This document shows, in pieces, positions 7,868 through 18,066 of a DNA stretch of 64,000 nucleotides (its first letter is position 1; each line of letters begins with the position of its first letter). A program made the translations under genes and the position numbers. Source of the DNA: Firmicutes bacterium UBA7510 (lineage in GTDB: Bacteria > Bacillota > Clostridia > Tissierellales > Sedimentibacteraceae); assembly GCA_002479485.1 (NCBI GenBank), contig DLNM01000026.1, forward strand, positions 1-64,000, in the 5' to 3' direction. Under the pieces are notes generated by a model. It saw only the letters and a program-made list of their open reading frames with translations, ran no database searches and was not told the origin of the DNA.

Positions 7868-9214
7868 TTATTGAACTACCTCTGGGTTTATAAATGACGG
7901 AGCAGTTAAAGCCCCAGTTATATCTTTTCCATCAATGAAGTTTTCAACTGGATTACCATCCGCTGTAAACCTTACACTTTTTACTCCATTAATACTAGTA
8001 AATGAATAAACTAATGAATCTATCATAAATTTTCTCTTAGCTTGGTCGCCATCAAAAGCCGTTTTAAATACTTCATTAAAATCTAAAACTAATGTGCCAT
8101 TTTCCATTGTGGCATTTTTTAAAGTTAAGTCATTTGGTATTGGACTTTTAGTGTTTGTTGGAAGCTTTGATTTGTAATATTCAATCATCTGTTCAGATAT
8201 AGTTTTAATATTTGCATTTACATCTATATCTAAAACTTCATGCTCATATAAATAAACTCTGTCGTCTACCTTATATCCACAATACAATATAGGATTGTTA
8301 CTTCTAACTACAGGCTCCTTCACTGACATGCCATGGAAATAATCCTCAGAAGCACGTTTATCTACAGTAAATTTAATTTTATCAACTTGCAAATATTTAT
8401 TTATAGAAAACATCGATTTTACAAATGAGTTGTATGCCATTGTTCCAGCGGCACTACCACTATTGTAAAATTCATTTCCAGCAGCCAAGTCTATTAATAT
8501 AGTATTATCCTTGTATATACAATAATTTACTTCATCAATTGTTTTATTTAAAGAAGTATTTACAGGACCTTTCTGCAATTCATGTATAACCTGTTTATTC
8601 AAAGACATTTCCTTAACTACAAATCTTGAAACCGGTATCAATACGTTAGCTTCACTGTCACTAAAATACAATGTAAGACCCATCAACTCTCTATTAGGCA
8701 CAGTATTTGTAGCCTCATAATAATTGAAACCAGAATCATACTCAACAAATACATCAACTGAATTTAAATTAGATTCACTTATAATATTAGATTTTAATAC
8801 TATTTTATATTTACCATCCTTTAAATCTAGCTTTTCTTGACTAATGTCAAGAGTAGTTTTTAATGGATTATCTGCATTTATAACATAGCTGCTATCCTTA
8901 ATTGAAATAGTAGTATTCTCTAAGTTAGTTATGTTTGATTTTACTAACTCATCACCACGATATACATCTGCCGTAAAAACATCTTTCGGCAAATTAGATA
9001 TCTCCATTTCTAAATTTGACAAATGTTGAATTACAATATTTTTCGGATTAGTAAGTGTATTTTCACCCTCTAAGGATATTGTAAGCTTATTTTTTTCCTC
9101 AGGTTCTTCAATTACTATTGTATCCTTATAATTTATGGGTGATAACACAAACAGAAAAGTGGACGAGAAAAATCCAATTAAAAAAATCAAAGCAATATTG
9201 TACAAAGTCTTCAT
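7868..9214 (-). CDS. GerMN-domain protein (spore germination GerM-like), membrane anchored
   Basis: 448 residues. Residues about 5-25 form one hydrophobic segment (signal anchor; no lipobox cysteine seen). After a linker region of beta type, two GerMN/sporulation-immunoglobulin-like domains follow: LTLYFSDSEANVLIPVSR to about residue 320, and PILYCGYKVDDRVYLYEHEVLDI to the end. GerM of Bacillus acts in spore cortex and germination and is found outside the membrane. The second repeat resembles the first in strand order. GGGGTAA precedes the ATG. Exact role in this organism is inferred. Confidence 0.78.
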   Translation of the reverse strand: MKTLYNIALIFLIGFFSSTFLFVLSPINYKDTIVIEEPEEKNKLTISLEGENTLTNPKNIVIQHLSNLEMEISNLPKDVFTADVYRGDELVKSNITNLENTTISIKDSSYVINADNPLKTTLDISQEKLDLKDGKYKIVLKSNIISESNLNSVDVFVEYDSGFNYYEATNTVPNRELMGLTLYFSDSEANVLIPVSRFVVKEMSLNKQVIHELQKGPVNTSLNKTIDEVNYCIYKDNTILIDLAAGNEFYNSGSAAGTMAYNSFVKSMFSINKYLQVDKIKFTVDKRASEDYFHGMSVKEPVVRSNNPILYCGYKVDDRVYLYEHEVLDIDVNANIKTISEQMIEYYKSKLPTNTKSPIPNDLTLKNATMENGTLVLDFNEVFKTAFDGDQAKRKFMIDSLVYSFTSINGVKSVRFTADGNPVENFIDGKDITGALTAPSFINPEVVQ

Positions 9215-9294
9215 AAAAAATTACCCCACGAAAATATTCTATTTAGTTTAGTATATACTAAAAATGAAAAAAAATAAACACAAAATTAAAAATA

Positions 9295-9324
9295 TTGTTA
9301 AATTATAGTAAACTATAGTATAAT
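9295..9324 (+). promoter_or_regulatory. rlmD promoter
   Basis: TTGTTA (9295-9300), 18 bases, TATAAT (9319-9324). An ATG at 9327 directly after the -10 box cannot be the translation start, which supports the ATG at 9366. Confidence 0.65.
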
Positions 9325-9365
9325 ATATGAGTATTAAATTATGCTTAAAATTTGAAAGGAAAAAC

Positions 9366-10730
9366 ATGATTAACGTTAATGATATTGTAGAAATTAATAT
9401 AATAGATATAAATCATTTAGGACAAGGAGTAGGAAAATTGTCGGATTTTGTCGTTTTTGTAGACAAAGCAGTGACAGGTGACCTAGTAAAAGCTAAAATA
9501 ACTGAAATCAAAAAAAGTTTCGCACTTGGGAAAACAATAGAAATTTTAGAAAGCTCTCCACATAGAGTTGATTCACCATGCGAAAACTTTGGAGCCTGTG
9601 GAGGATGTCAAACACTTACTCTATCCTATGAAGAACAACTAAAATACAAGAAAAACAGCGTAATAAACAGCCTGAAAAAATCATCCTTAGATATGGATGG
9701 TATAACCATATATGATACAATTGGTATGGATAATCCATACAGATATAGAAACAAAACCGCATTTTCAGTAGGAAAAAATAACGGCAAAATACAAATAGGA
9801 ACCTACGAACAAAGCTCACATCAGCTAGTAGATTTAGATACATGCCTACTACAAGATGAGGTAGCTGACAATATACTAAAAAATACAAAAAACATATTAG
9901 AAAAATATAAAATCAATCCATACGGCAAAAGAACAAAGAACGGTACAATAAGGCACATAGTCATAAGAACAAACAAAGACAAGGAAGTAATGCTAATAAT
10001 AGTAACAAACACAGAAGAACTTCCAAATGCCAACAAAATAGTAGAAGAACTAATAAAAGCTGAGCCTAAAATTAAAACCATAGTTCAAAATATCAACAAC
10101 AAAAACACCAGTGTAATTCTAGGCTATAAAAATAAAACTCTATACGGAAGTGGTACAATAATTGACTATATAGACAATCTTCAATTTGTTATATCACCAC
10201 ATACCTTCTTTCAAGTAAACAGCGTACAAACAGAAAAACTATATGAAAAAGCCATAGAGTATGCACAATTAACAAAAGAATATACTTGCTTTGACCTATA
10301 CTGCGGTATAGGAACAATATCCCTTATGGCTGCTAGAAATGCAAAGAAGGTTTATGGTGTTGAAATAGTAGAGCAGTCAATAAAGGATGCTGAAAGAAAT
10401 GCAAAAGTAAATAATATAGAAAACACTAAGTTCTATACGGGAAAGGTGGAAGAGGTACTGCCAAAGCTATACAAAAAAGGTATCAAGGCTGATGTAATAA
10501 TCATAGACCCACCGAGAAAAGGCTGTGAAAAGGAAGTGTTAGAGGCTATAAAAAACATAAGCCCTAAAAGAGTTGTTTATGTATCTTGTAATCCTGCAAC
10601 TCTGGGTAGGGATTTGGAAATTTTGCAAGACTATGGGTTTGATATAGAAAAAGTACAGCCGGTGGATATGTTTTGTCATAGCACGCATACAGAAGTTGTA
10701 GTCCTGTTGCAACGTCAAGATCATGAATGA
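9366..10730 (+). CDS. rlmD: 23S rRNA (uracil-C5)-methyltransferase, RlmD/RumA family
   Basis: Methylates a uridine of 23S rRNA at C5 using SAM; family TrmA/RumA. From the ATG at 9366 (AAAGGA seven bases upstream) it has 454 residues. An N-terminal TRAM domain (about 1-60) precedes the iron-sulfur cysteines C72, C78, C81 (CENFGACGGC) and a fourth in DTCLLQ. The SAM site is FDLYCGIGTISL, and the catalytic cysteine lies in VYVSCNPATLGRDL, with DPPRKGCE before it. Which uridine (1939 or 747 type) cannot be told, since Firmicute enzymes may do both. Confidence 0.93.
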   Translation: MINVNDIVEINIIDINHLGQGVGKLSDFVVFVDKAVTGDLVKAKITEIKKSFALGKTIEILESSPHRVDSPCENFGACGGCQTLTLSYEEQLKYKKNSVINSLKKSSLDMDGITIYDTIGMDNPYRYRNKTAFSVGKNNGKIQIGTYEQSSHQLVDLDTCLLQDEVADNILKNTKNILEKYKINPYGKRTKNGTIRHIVIRTNKDKEVMLIIVTNTEELPNANKIVEELIKAEPKIKTIVQNINNKNTSVILGYKNKTLYGSGTIIDYIDNLQFVISPHTFFQVNSVQTEKLYEKAIEYAQLTKEYTCFDLYCGIGTISLMAARNAKKVYGVEIVEQSIKDAERNAKVNNIENTKFYTGKVEEVLPKLYKKGIKADVIIIDPPRKGCEKEVLEAIKNISPKRVVYVSCNPATLGRDLEILQDYGFDIEKVQPVDMFCHSTHTEVVVLLQRQDHE

Positions 10731-10889
10731 TTGAAAATGAGTAATAAACTTTGAGTGTAAGAGCGATTTTGCTTATTAGCATAGAGTTTAATGTAATTAT
10801 TCTCAGTGTTGAAAAATTGTTGATAAGAAAAAACGAGAAAAAGTCACAGGTAAGAGTTGTTTACCTGTATAAGAATGGGGGTAGAAGAG

Positions 10890-13685
10890 ATGATAAATCA
10901 AAATCCAGAGCAGATTGCTCGCGATAAAATAGATGCAATGTTGATACAAGCTGGATGGCAAGTGCAGTCTAAAAACAAAGTAAATCTGAATGCAGCTGTG
11001 GGTGTAGCGGTTCGTGAATATCAAACAGATGTTGGCCCAGCAGATTATGTACTTTTTGTTGAAAGAAAGCCTGTTGGTGTAATTGAAGCAAAAAAGGAAG
11101 ATGAAGGGCAGAGATTGATAGTTGCAGAGGATCAATCATTTGGGTATGCTTCAGCAACATTAAAGTATAATCTAAATAAAGAACCACTTCCATTTGTTTA
11201 TGAGAGTACTGGAGTGATTACACGATTCACTGATTATAGAGATCCAAAGCCACGGTCTAGGGAAGTGTTTCATTTCCATCAACCATCCACTTTGCTTGAG
11301 TGGTATAAACAGTCTGAAACTCTTAGAGAAAGACTGACAAAATTTCCGCAATTGGACAAATCTAGACTTCGTCCTGCCCAAATAAAGGCAATTGAAAAGT
11401 TAGAGTTATCATTTAAGAATAATCGTCCTAAAGCTCTAATTCAAATGGCAACAGGAGCTGGAAAAACTTTCACAGCATGTACCTTTGTATATCGCTTATT
11501 GAAATTTGCCAAAGCAAAAAGAATTATTTTTGTTGTTGATACGAAGAACTTAGGAGAGCAGGCTGAACAAGAGTTTTTAAAATATCAGCCAACAGATGAT
11601 AATAGAAAATTTACGGAGCTTTATAATGTTCAAAGGCTAAATTCAAGCTATATTTCAACTGATAGTCAGGTGTGCATATCAACGATTCAAAGGCTATATT
11701 CAATTTTGAAGGGTGAAGAATTAGAAGAATCTGCAGAGCAAGAGAATCCAAATGAGTCAAGCTGGCAATGGCAGAAAAAAGAGCCAATGCCTGTAGAATA
11801 TTCGGTAAATAATCCAATTGAACAATTTGACTTTATAATTGTTGATGAATGTCATCGTTCGATTTATAACCTGTGGAAGCAAGTGTTGGATTACTATGAT
11901 GCATTCCTGATTGGCTTGACTGCGACGCCAGATAAAAGGACATTTGGCTTCTTCAATGAGAATGTCGTTAGTGAGTATACCTATGAAGACTCTGTAGCAG
12001 ATGGTGTTAATGTTCCGTATGATGTGTTTACCATTGAAACGGAAATCACTAAAGCTGGTGCAAAGATAAAAGCTAAAGAGTATGTGGATAAGAGAGAAAA
12101 GCTAACACGTAAAAAAAGATGGGAAAGGCTGGATGATGACTATATATACACATCGAATAAGCTGGATAAAGATGTCGTCAATCCAAGTCAAATTCGCCAT
12201 GTGATTAAAGCTTACAAAGAAGCATTACCTCAGATTTTTCCAGATCGTTTTGATGAAAACGGTATTTTTGAAGTACCGAAAACATTGGTCTTTGCAAAGA
12301 CAGATAGTCATGCCGAGGATATTATTCAGATTATTCGGGAAGAATTTAATGAGAGCAATGATTTCTGTAAAAAAGTTACTTATAAAATTGAAGAGGAGCC
12401 CAAGTCAGTTCTTAATCGATTCAGAAATTCATGGGCTCCTAGAATTGCCGTAACAGTGGATATGATTGCAACAGGAACAGATGTAAAACCATTGGAAGTT
12501 CTTTTGTTTATGAGAGATGTTAAAAGCATTAACTATTTTGAGCAGATGAAAGGTAGGGGTACGCGAACTATTGGATTTGATGATTTAAAGCGTGTTACTA
12601 GAACCGCTAAATATACAAAAACACATTTTGTAATTATCGATGCAGTTGGGGCGACAAAGTCCAAGAAAACAGATAGTAGACCTTTAGAAAGAAAACCAAC
12701 CATACCGTTGAAAGACCTTCTAGGAGCCGTTGCCATGGGTGTGCAGGATGAAGATTTGTTTACTTCTCTTGCGAATCGTTTGATTCGATTGGAAAAACAG
12801 CTTACAGAGGATGAAAAGTCAAAGTTTCAAGAAATGAGTGGAGGTAAAAGTTTAAACAAAGCTGTAAAAGATCTACTCGATGCCTATGATATAGATATTA
12901 TCGAAGAACAGGCACAAATCTTAATTAATGAAATTCCTATTTTTGACAGATCTCCTGCTAAAGAAGATGCTTGTAGAAAACAGGTTCAAGAAGAACTTGC
13001 TAATCATGCCGCAAGTATATTTACTGGTGAACTAAATGATTATATTGATAATGTCCGAAAAGTACATGAGCAGATTATTGATATTGTCAATCAAGATAAA
13101 GTATTGAAAGCAGAGTGGGATAGTTTTACCATTGAAAAAGCAGAGGAAGTTGTTAAAAACTTTAAGGAATACATAGAAGCCCACAAAAATGAAATTATGG
13201 CTTTGAGTATTTTTTATAATCAACCGAACCGTAGAAGAGAAGTAACGTATAAAATGATGAAGGAAGTTTTAGAGAAATTGAAATTAGAAAAACCATTGTT
13301 AGCTCCCCATTATGTTTGGGAAGCATATTCGCAGCTTGAAGATGTGAAGGGAAATAACCCCAAAAGTGAATTGGTGGCATTAATATCGCTAATTCGAAGA
13401 GTGATAGGCATTGACGAACAGTTAACTCCGTACAACAAAACGGTAGATAAGAACTTTCAAACATGGGTTTTTGGAAAGCAGGCAGGTTCGCTTAAATTTA
13501 CAGAAGAACAAATGAACTGGCTCAGAATGATTAAAGATCATATAGCTACTAGTTTTCATGTTGAAATCGATGACTTGGATTATACTCCTTTCGATTCTCA
13601 AGGTGGCAGAGGGAAGATGTATCAGCTTTTCGGAGATACAATGGATGAAATAATCAATGAATTGAATGAGGTATTGGTGGCTTAA
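10890..13685 (+). CDS. hsdR: Type I restriction enzyme, R subunit
   Basis: Motor and nuclease subunit of a type I restriction system, EcoEI-like group, 931 residues from the ATG at 10890. The N-terminal nuclease domain shows ADYVLFVERKPVGVIEAKKE, the PD-(D/E)xK form. The helicase domain has Walker A ATGAGKT at about 187-193, DECH at 319-322 and GLTATP, then TGTDVKPLE and QMKGRGTRT of the second RecA lobe. A C-terminal helical domain follows to bind the methylase core. It overlaps the next gene at TAATG. The operon order R-S-M differs from the more frequent M-S-R. GGGGGT lies ahead of the start; upstream TTG and ATG codons are in frame but badly placed. Confidence 0.95.
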   Translation: MINQNPEQIARDKIDAMLIQAGWQVQSKNKVNLNAAVGVAVREYQTDVGPADYVLFVERKPVGVIEAKKEDEGQRLIVAEDQSFGYASATLKYNLNKEPLPFVYESTGVITRFTDYRDPKPRSREVFHFHQPSTLLEWYKQSETLRERLTKFPQLDKSRLRPAQIKAIEKLELSFKNNRPKALIQMATGAGKTFTACTFVYRLLKFAKAKRIIFVVDTKNLGEQAEQEFLKYQPTDDNRKFTELYNVQRLNSSYISTDSQVCISTIQRLYSILKGEELEESAEQENPNESSWQWQKKEPMPVEYSVNNPIEQFDFIIVDECHRSIYNLWKQVLDYYDAFLIGLTATPDKRTFGFFNENVVSEYTYEDSVADGVNVPYDVFTIETEITKAGAKIKAKEYVDKREKLTRKKRWERLDDDYIYTSNKLDKDVVNPSQIRHVIKAYKEALPQIFPDRFDENGIFEVPKTLVFAKTDSHAEDIIQIIREEFNESNDFCKKVTYKIEEEPKSVLNRFRNSWAPRIAVTVDMIATGTDVKPLEVLLFMRDVKSINYFEQMKGRGTRTIGFDDLKRVTRTAKYTKTHFVIIDAVGATKSKKTDSRPLERKPTIPLKDLLGAVAMGVQDEDLFTSLANRLIRLEKQLTEDEKSKFQEMSGGKSLNKAVKDLLDAYDIDIIEEQAQILINEIPIFDRSPAKEDACRKQVQEELANHAASIFTGELNDYIDNVRKVHEQIIDIVNQDKVLKAEWDSFTIEKAEEVVKNFKEYIEAHKNEIMALSIFYNQPNRRREVTYKMMKEVLEKLKLEKPLLAPHYVWEAYSQLEDVKGNNPKSELVALISLIRRVIGIDEQLTPYNKTVDKNFQTWVFGKQAGSLKFTEEQMNWLRMIKDHIATSFHVEIDDLDYTPFDSQGGRGKMYQLFGDTMDEIINELNEVLVA

Positions 13686-15166
13686 TGAGAGAATATTGGA
13701 TAGAAACAGCATTGGAAGATTTATTAGATTACATTCAACCAACAAATTTTATTGTTGATTCAACAGAATACAACAATATTTACAAAACGCCTGTATTAAC
13801 AGCTGGTAAGTCTTTTATATTAGGCTATACTAACGAAGAGCATAATATTTTTTCAGATTTGCCAGTAATAATATTTGATGATTTTACAACTGCAACTCAA
13901 TTTGTCAATTTTAGATTTAAAGTGAAATCTTCAGCGATGAAAATACTTGCACCAAAATCTTCTTTAGTGAATTTAAAATATGTTTACTATTATATGCAAA
14001 CAATAAGACATAATTCGGATACGCATAAAAGATATTGGATATCAATTTATTCAAAATTAAATATTAAACTAGCTCCATTGCCTGAACAACGTGCAATCGC
14101 TACAAAAATCGAAGGACTTTTCAGTGAACTTGATAATGGTGTAGCCAATTTATTAAGAGCAAAAGAAAAGTTGGAGATTTATCGACAAGCTGTTTTGAAA
14201 AAGGCTTTTGATGGTGAATTGACTAAAGAGTGGCGCATAAATCGAAATGATTTGGTTACAGGAGAAGATACGTTAACGAAAATAAAAGAATACAGAGATA
14301 TAAATTATAAAAGTCAGATTGATGAATGGACAGAAAATTTAAAACAATGGGAAGCTGATGGCAAAATTGGTATAAAGCCTAAAAAACCGTCTAGAATAGA
14401 TGTATCTGCTTTTGACGACTATGTGATAGATTTTTATACTCCAAGCGAATGGATTAAGTGCCAATTAGCTGATGTATTATTTGGTTTGACTGATTATCAT
14501 GCCAATGGTAGCTATGAAATTTTAAAAGAAAACGTAACATTATTTGATCAAGAAGATTATGCAGTCATGATTAGAGCTACCAATTTTGAGAAGAAAGACT
14601 TTTCAAAAGATTTGAAATATATCAATGAACATGCATATAATTTTCTTTCAAAAACCAAATTGTATGGTGGAGAAATACTGGTGGGCAAAATCGGGAATGC
14701 AGGAAAAATATATCTAATGCCCGATTTAAAAAGGAAAGCATCGTTAGCAATGAATTTGTTTGCAATAAGGGTTGACCAGAAAAATATTTTAAGTAAGTTT
14801 TTGTATTATCAGTTAAAGAATTTCTACCAAGAAAAAGAAATTTTATCATATGTTAAAGGTGTCGGAAATCCTACGATAGATAAAATATCAATAAGAAGTA
14901 TACACATAAACTTATGCTCAGTAAAAGAACAAACTAGGATTGTTCAGGAGATTGAGGCTCGGTTGTCAATTTGCGATAATATTGAAATGTGTATAAATCA
15001 GGGGCTTAATAAAGCTAATGTACTACGACAGAGTATTCTGGAAAGAGCTTTTGAAGGTAAGCTATTAAGTGAAGCAGAAATCGAAGCTTGTAAAAAAGAA
15101 CCCGATTGGGAACCAGCAGAAAAATTACTCGAAAAGATTAAGAATGAATCGAGGGCAGTAAAATGA
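13685..15166 (+). CDS. hsdS: Type I restriction enzyme, specificity subunit
   Basis: DNA-recognition subunit, 493 residues, with two target recognition domains and two conserved helical spacers. The first TRD (about 1-135) carries PVLTAGKSFILGYTNEE and FDDFTTATQFVNFRFKVKSS, followed by the first spacer PLPEQRAIATKIEGLFSELD with LKKAFDGELT. The second TRD (about 255-415) ends at VKEQTRIVQEIEARLS, and the second spacer ends LRQSILERAFEGKLL. The half-sites differ, so a bipartite asymmetric target is expected. Its start overlaps the hsdR stop, and its stop overlaps the hsdM start, which couples translation. Confidence 0.94.
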   Translation: MREYWIETALEDLLDYIQPTNFIVDSTEYNNIYKTPVLTAGKSFILGYTNEEHNIFSDLPVIIFDDFTTATQFVNFRFKVKSSAMKILAPKSSLVNLKYVYYYMQTIRHNSDTHKRYWISIYSKLNIKLAPLPEQRAIATKIEGLFSELDNGVANLLRAKEKLEIYRQAVLKKAFDGELTKEWRINRNDLVTGEDTLTKIKEYRDINYKSQIDEWTENLKQWEADGKIGIKPKKPSRIDVSAFDDYVIDFYTPSEWIKCQLADVLFGLTDYHANGSYEILKENVTLFDQEDYAVMIRATNFEKKDFSKDLKYINEHAYNFLSKTKLYGGEILVGKIGNAGKIYLMPDLKRKASLAMNLFAIRVDQKNILSKFLYYQLKNFYQEKEILSYVKGVGNPTIDKISIRSIHINLCSVKEQTRIVQEIEARLSICDNIEMCINQGLNKANVLRQSILERAFEGKLLSEAEIEACKKEPDWEPAEKLLEKIKNESRAVK

Positions 15167-16644
15167 GCAATGGAGAAAATGTAGTATCAAAAGTATGGGG
15201 CTTTGCCAATATTCTTCGTGATGATGGAGTGGGATACGGAGACTATTTAGAACAACTGACATATTTACTATTCCTAAAGATGGTTGATGAATTTGCTAAA
15301 CCACCATATAGCCGAAAAATCAGTGTTCCAGAAGGTTGTGACTGGGAGACCCTTAAAAAAGAGCGTGGGGCTGCCTTAGAAGATAGATATAACAAAATAC
15401 TTAAAGAATTGGCAAAAGCGAAAGGTACGTTGGGTCAAATATTTACAAAGTCTCAAAATAAAATCCAAGATCCAGCAAAACTATTTAAAGTCATTGAAAT
15501 GGTTGATAAAGAAAAATGGAGTATGATGGGCTCTGACTTAAAGGGGAAAATATATGAAGGATTGCTTGAAAAGAATGCTGAAGATACAAAGAGTGGAGCA
15601 GGGCAGTATTTTACTCCAAGAGCCTTGATTCAAGCGATGGTCGTTTGCGTTCAACCTGCACCTAAAAAAACAATTATTGACCCAGCCTGTGGTACCGGAG
15701 GATTTTTCTTAGCATCATATGATTATATTACAAGACAGTATGAGTTGGATAGGGAGCAAAAAGAATTTCTCAAGACAAAAACATTTTATGGCAATGAGAT
15801 TGTTGCTAATACTCGCAGAATGTGTCTGATGAATATGTTCCTTCATAACATCGGAGAAATTGATGGCGAAACATTTATATCATCAGCGGATGCTCTCGTT
15901 GCTGATGAAGGGAAGCGTTATGATTATGTGTTGGCAAATCCACCTTTCGGAAAAAAATCTAGCTTGACCATAACTAACGAAGAAGGTGAGCAAGAAAAAG
16001 AAGATCTTGTATATAACCGTCAGGACTTTTGGGTAACGACATCAAACAAACAATTGAACTTTTTACAGCATATCCGTACATTATTGAAGGAAACAGGTGA
16101 GGCAGCAGTTGTACTACCGGACAATGTCTTGTTTGAAGGCGGCGCAGGAGAAACAGTTCGAAAAGAATTGATGAAATCAACAGAGCTTCATACAATACTA
16201 AGATTACCAACTGGTATTTTTTATCGCCCTGGAGTTAAGGCAAATGTATTGTTTTTTGATAATAAACCAGGTGCAAGAGATCCATGGACAAAAGAAATTT
16301 GGTTTTATGATTACAGAACGAATATACATCATACCTTAAAAAAGAAAACAATGACCTTTGAAGATCTTGACGATTTTATTAAATGCTATAATCCATTAAA
16401 TCGGAATGAGCGAAAAGAAACGTGGTCGGAGAATAATCCTGATGGTAGATGGCGTAAATTTACTTATGAAGACATATTAGAAAGAGACAAGACGAGTCTG
16501 GATATATTCTGGTTGAAAGACGAAAGTTTGGCAGACCTCGATAACCTTCCAGATCCAGACATTTTAGCAAATGAGATTATTGAAAATATTGAAGCTGGAT
16601 TAGAAAGTTTTAAAACAATAATGGCAGCTCTAGGTGACGAATAA
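15163..16644 (+). CDS. hsdM: Type I restriction enzyme, N6-adenine methyltransferase subunit
   Basis: Modification subunit, 493 residues. An N-terminal helical domain (HsdM_N, about 1-125) leads to the methylase domain with GQYFTPRALIQAMV, the SAM site DPACGTGGFFLASYD starting at about residue 173, and the catalytic NPPF at 259-262. It methylates adenine on both strands of the site given by HsdS. The last gene of the restriction operon; all three frames are intact, so the system looks functional. No anti-restriction or integrase gene is adjacent. Confidence 0.96.
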   Translation: MSNGENVVSKVWGFANILRDDGVGYGDYLEQLTYLLFLKMVDEFAKPPYSRKISVPEGCDWETLKKERGAALEDRYNKILKELAKAKGTLGQIFTKSQNKIQDPAKLFKVIEMVDKEKWSMMGSDLKGKIYEGLLEKNAEDTKSGAGQYFTPRALIQAMVVCVQPAPKKTIIDPACGTGGFFLASYDYITRQYELDREQKEFLKTKTFYGNEIVANTRRMCLMNMFLHNIGEIDGETFISSADALVADEGKRYDYVLANPPFGKKSSLTITNEEGEQEKEDLVYNRQDFWVTTSNKQLNFLQHIRTLLKETGEAAVVLPDNVLFEGGAGETVRKELMKSTELHTILRLPTGIFYRPGVKANVLFFDNKPGARDPWTKEIWFYDYRTNIHHTLKKKTMTFEDLDDFIKCYNPLNRNERKETWSENNPDGRWRKFTYEDILERDKTSLDIFWLKDESLADLDNLPDPDILANEIIENIEAGLESFKTIMAALGDE

Positions 16645-17144
16645 GATTTAATAGAATTATTCAAGCACGAGAAAAAAGTAATGATGGATACTATAATTTA
16701 GCATAATGGCTTGATTAGCAGATTTTAAATTATGTAAAATTATGTAAAATTATGTTATTGTAAGCAGTAATACTATGTTGACGGGGATTTCACAAAATCA
16801 CTAAAATAAGTGGTGGAGCGACATCCTATTTCATTATGAGCAAAATAATAGAAAGGCATCTTGTTTTGTGGATTGTTTTAATTTGGCAATGATGGACGGT
16901 GTTACCCCTCTTTTCACTTTCGTTATAATTTTTTTCTAATTGCAGAATCACTATTTCAACTCGTGCAAGAATCTATTAGCATTAAATCATTATTCTGCAA
17001 CTAAAGTAGTTATTGGTAATTTTTAGGAACGTTGGTTGGATTTTTAAATTTCCTATCATGTTTAAATTACGACTTTATTTATAAGTATACTGAAAAATTC
17101 TTTCTTTTATGAGAGTATTTGCAATCGGGAATAAGGGAAATAGA

Positions 17145-17178
17145 AAAAGACTTTACATGAGAGTGTAAGGTCTTTTTT
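17145..17178 (+). terminator. Rho-independent terminator
   Basis: AAAGACTTTACA pairs with TGTAAGGTCTTT (one imperfect pair) over a short loop, followed by a T run. It lies 500 bases after hsdM with no gene directly before it, which suggests a lost gene upstream. Confidence 0.75.
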
Positions 17179-17303
17179 GTTGGAGATTTTAAAAAACGGT
17201 ACTATAATATTGTAGTAAAATTTAAAATAGTATATAATTATCATGTGTTGTTCGATAATGGTAAGATGATGAACTGTGACCTGTCAGGGTATAATTAATA
17301 TAG

Positions 17304-17522
17304 CTAATTTATAAAAAAATAAGCTTAAGAGTCAGAAGTAATGGGACATACTTTGACGCCAAGGGGGTGCCAGGCTCGACGGTCATCAGAATTACAGCAA
17401 CAACACACGTAGAGACGGTTGTACTTTTTTTCCACAAAAAAGCAGACACACATATCAACGTAAAAGTATCCGACACTGGAAAAGGTAACTGCAATACCTT
17501 AAAACATTTTCAAGTAATTTAA
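17304..17522 (+). pseudogene. Start-less coding remnant of unknown family
   Basis: An open stretch of about 72 codons without a usable ATG, GTG or TTG start near its head. The translation has a natural protein composition (GTYFDAKGVPGSTVIRIT, then HVETVVLFFHKKADTHINVK) and its base composition is richer in G and C than the flanks. This reads like the surviving end of a transferred gene. I do not recognise the family. Confidence 0.35.
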
Positions 17523-17868
17523 CAACTAAATATGAAAACAAAAGTTGTTTGCTCTGAGAAGGGTAGACAGCTTTTTTTTATGCTTTAACAAACGTCTATT
17601 TCTTGATTTGGAAAAAAGAATTGTTCTACTGATCTGCTACTTGATTTCTCGATAATTCCTTTGCTTTCCTTGCCGTTTTTTCGCTTCATAATAGTTCACC
17701 CTACTACATTCTACTGTTCATCCTTTCATTGGGATATGATTACACATTCATATAATTATGATAATTATGTATAAAAGCAATTATAAATTTCTTTATGCAA
17801 TATATAATTGACATTGTGGAATATATGATGTATAATTTAATTATCAAAGTAGAAAAAGGAGGAATTTG

Positions 17869-18066
17869 GTGAAAAATAAAAAACTCAAAATTGCCAGAAT
17901 TGAATGCGATATGAGCCAAGAGGACTTAGCTGATATTGTTGGCGTCACACGGCAAACAATTGGTTTGATAGAGTCCGGAAATTATAATCCAACATTGAAA
18001 CTTTGTATTGCAATATGCAAAGCTCTTAACAAAACATTAAATGACTTATTTTGGGAGGAACCATAA
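17869..18066 (+). CDS. XRE-family small helix-turn-helix regulator
   Basis: 65-residue regulator that is nearly all Cro/C1-type HTH: ECDMSQEDLADIVGVTRQTIGLIESGNYNPTLKLCIAICKALN. This short form, ending in LNDLFW, is common next to membrane proteins of unknown function. The GTG at 17869 stands six bases after AAAGGAGG; a TTG at 17866 is too near. It overlaps the next gene by one base (TAATG), so the two are coupled and likely regulate themselves. Confidence 0.9.
   Translation: MKNKKLKIARIECDMSQEDLADIVGVTRQTIGLIESGNYNPTLKLCIAICKALNKTLNDLFWEEP

Larger units (their letters stand above)
16645..17868. other. 1.2-kb gene-poor degenerate region after the restriction operon
   Basis: No convincing complete gene. 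Contents: three tandem copies of a 10-base AT-rich unit (aaattatgta) at 16727-16755; a long-range inverted repeat TTGCAGAAT (16940-16948) and ATTCTGCAA (16992-17000); a terminator at 17145-17178; an open stretch without a start codon at 17304-17522; and a possible 34-codon minus-strand reading frame at 17585-17689 beginning MKRKNGKESKG. The mixture suggests decayed coding sequence left by insertion or deletion near a mobile restriction cassette. Confidence 0.5.

Noticed and set aside
13422..13745. Minus-strand open frames over the restriction genes and other long genes
   Set aside because: They are opposite-strand shadows of well-supported genes, without ribosome sites or family features.
16727..16755. 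Possible tandem repeat array or CRISPR-like region
   Set aside because: Only three short AT-rich units without spacers; no cas genes in the window.
17585..17689. 34-codon minus-strand frame starting MKRKNGKESKG
   Set aside because: Weak ribosome site and no family recognised; kept only as a note in the description of the degenerate region.
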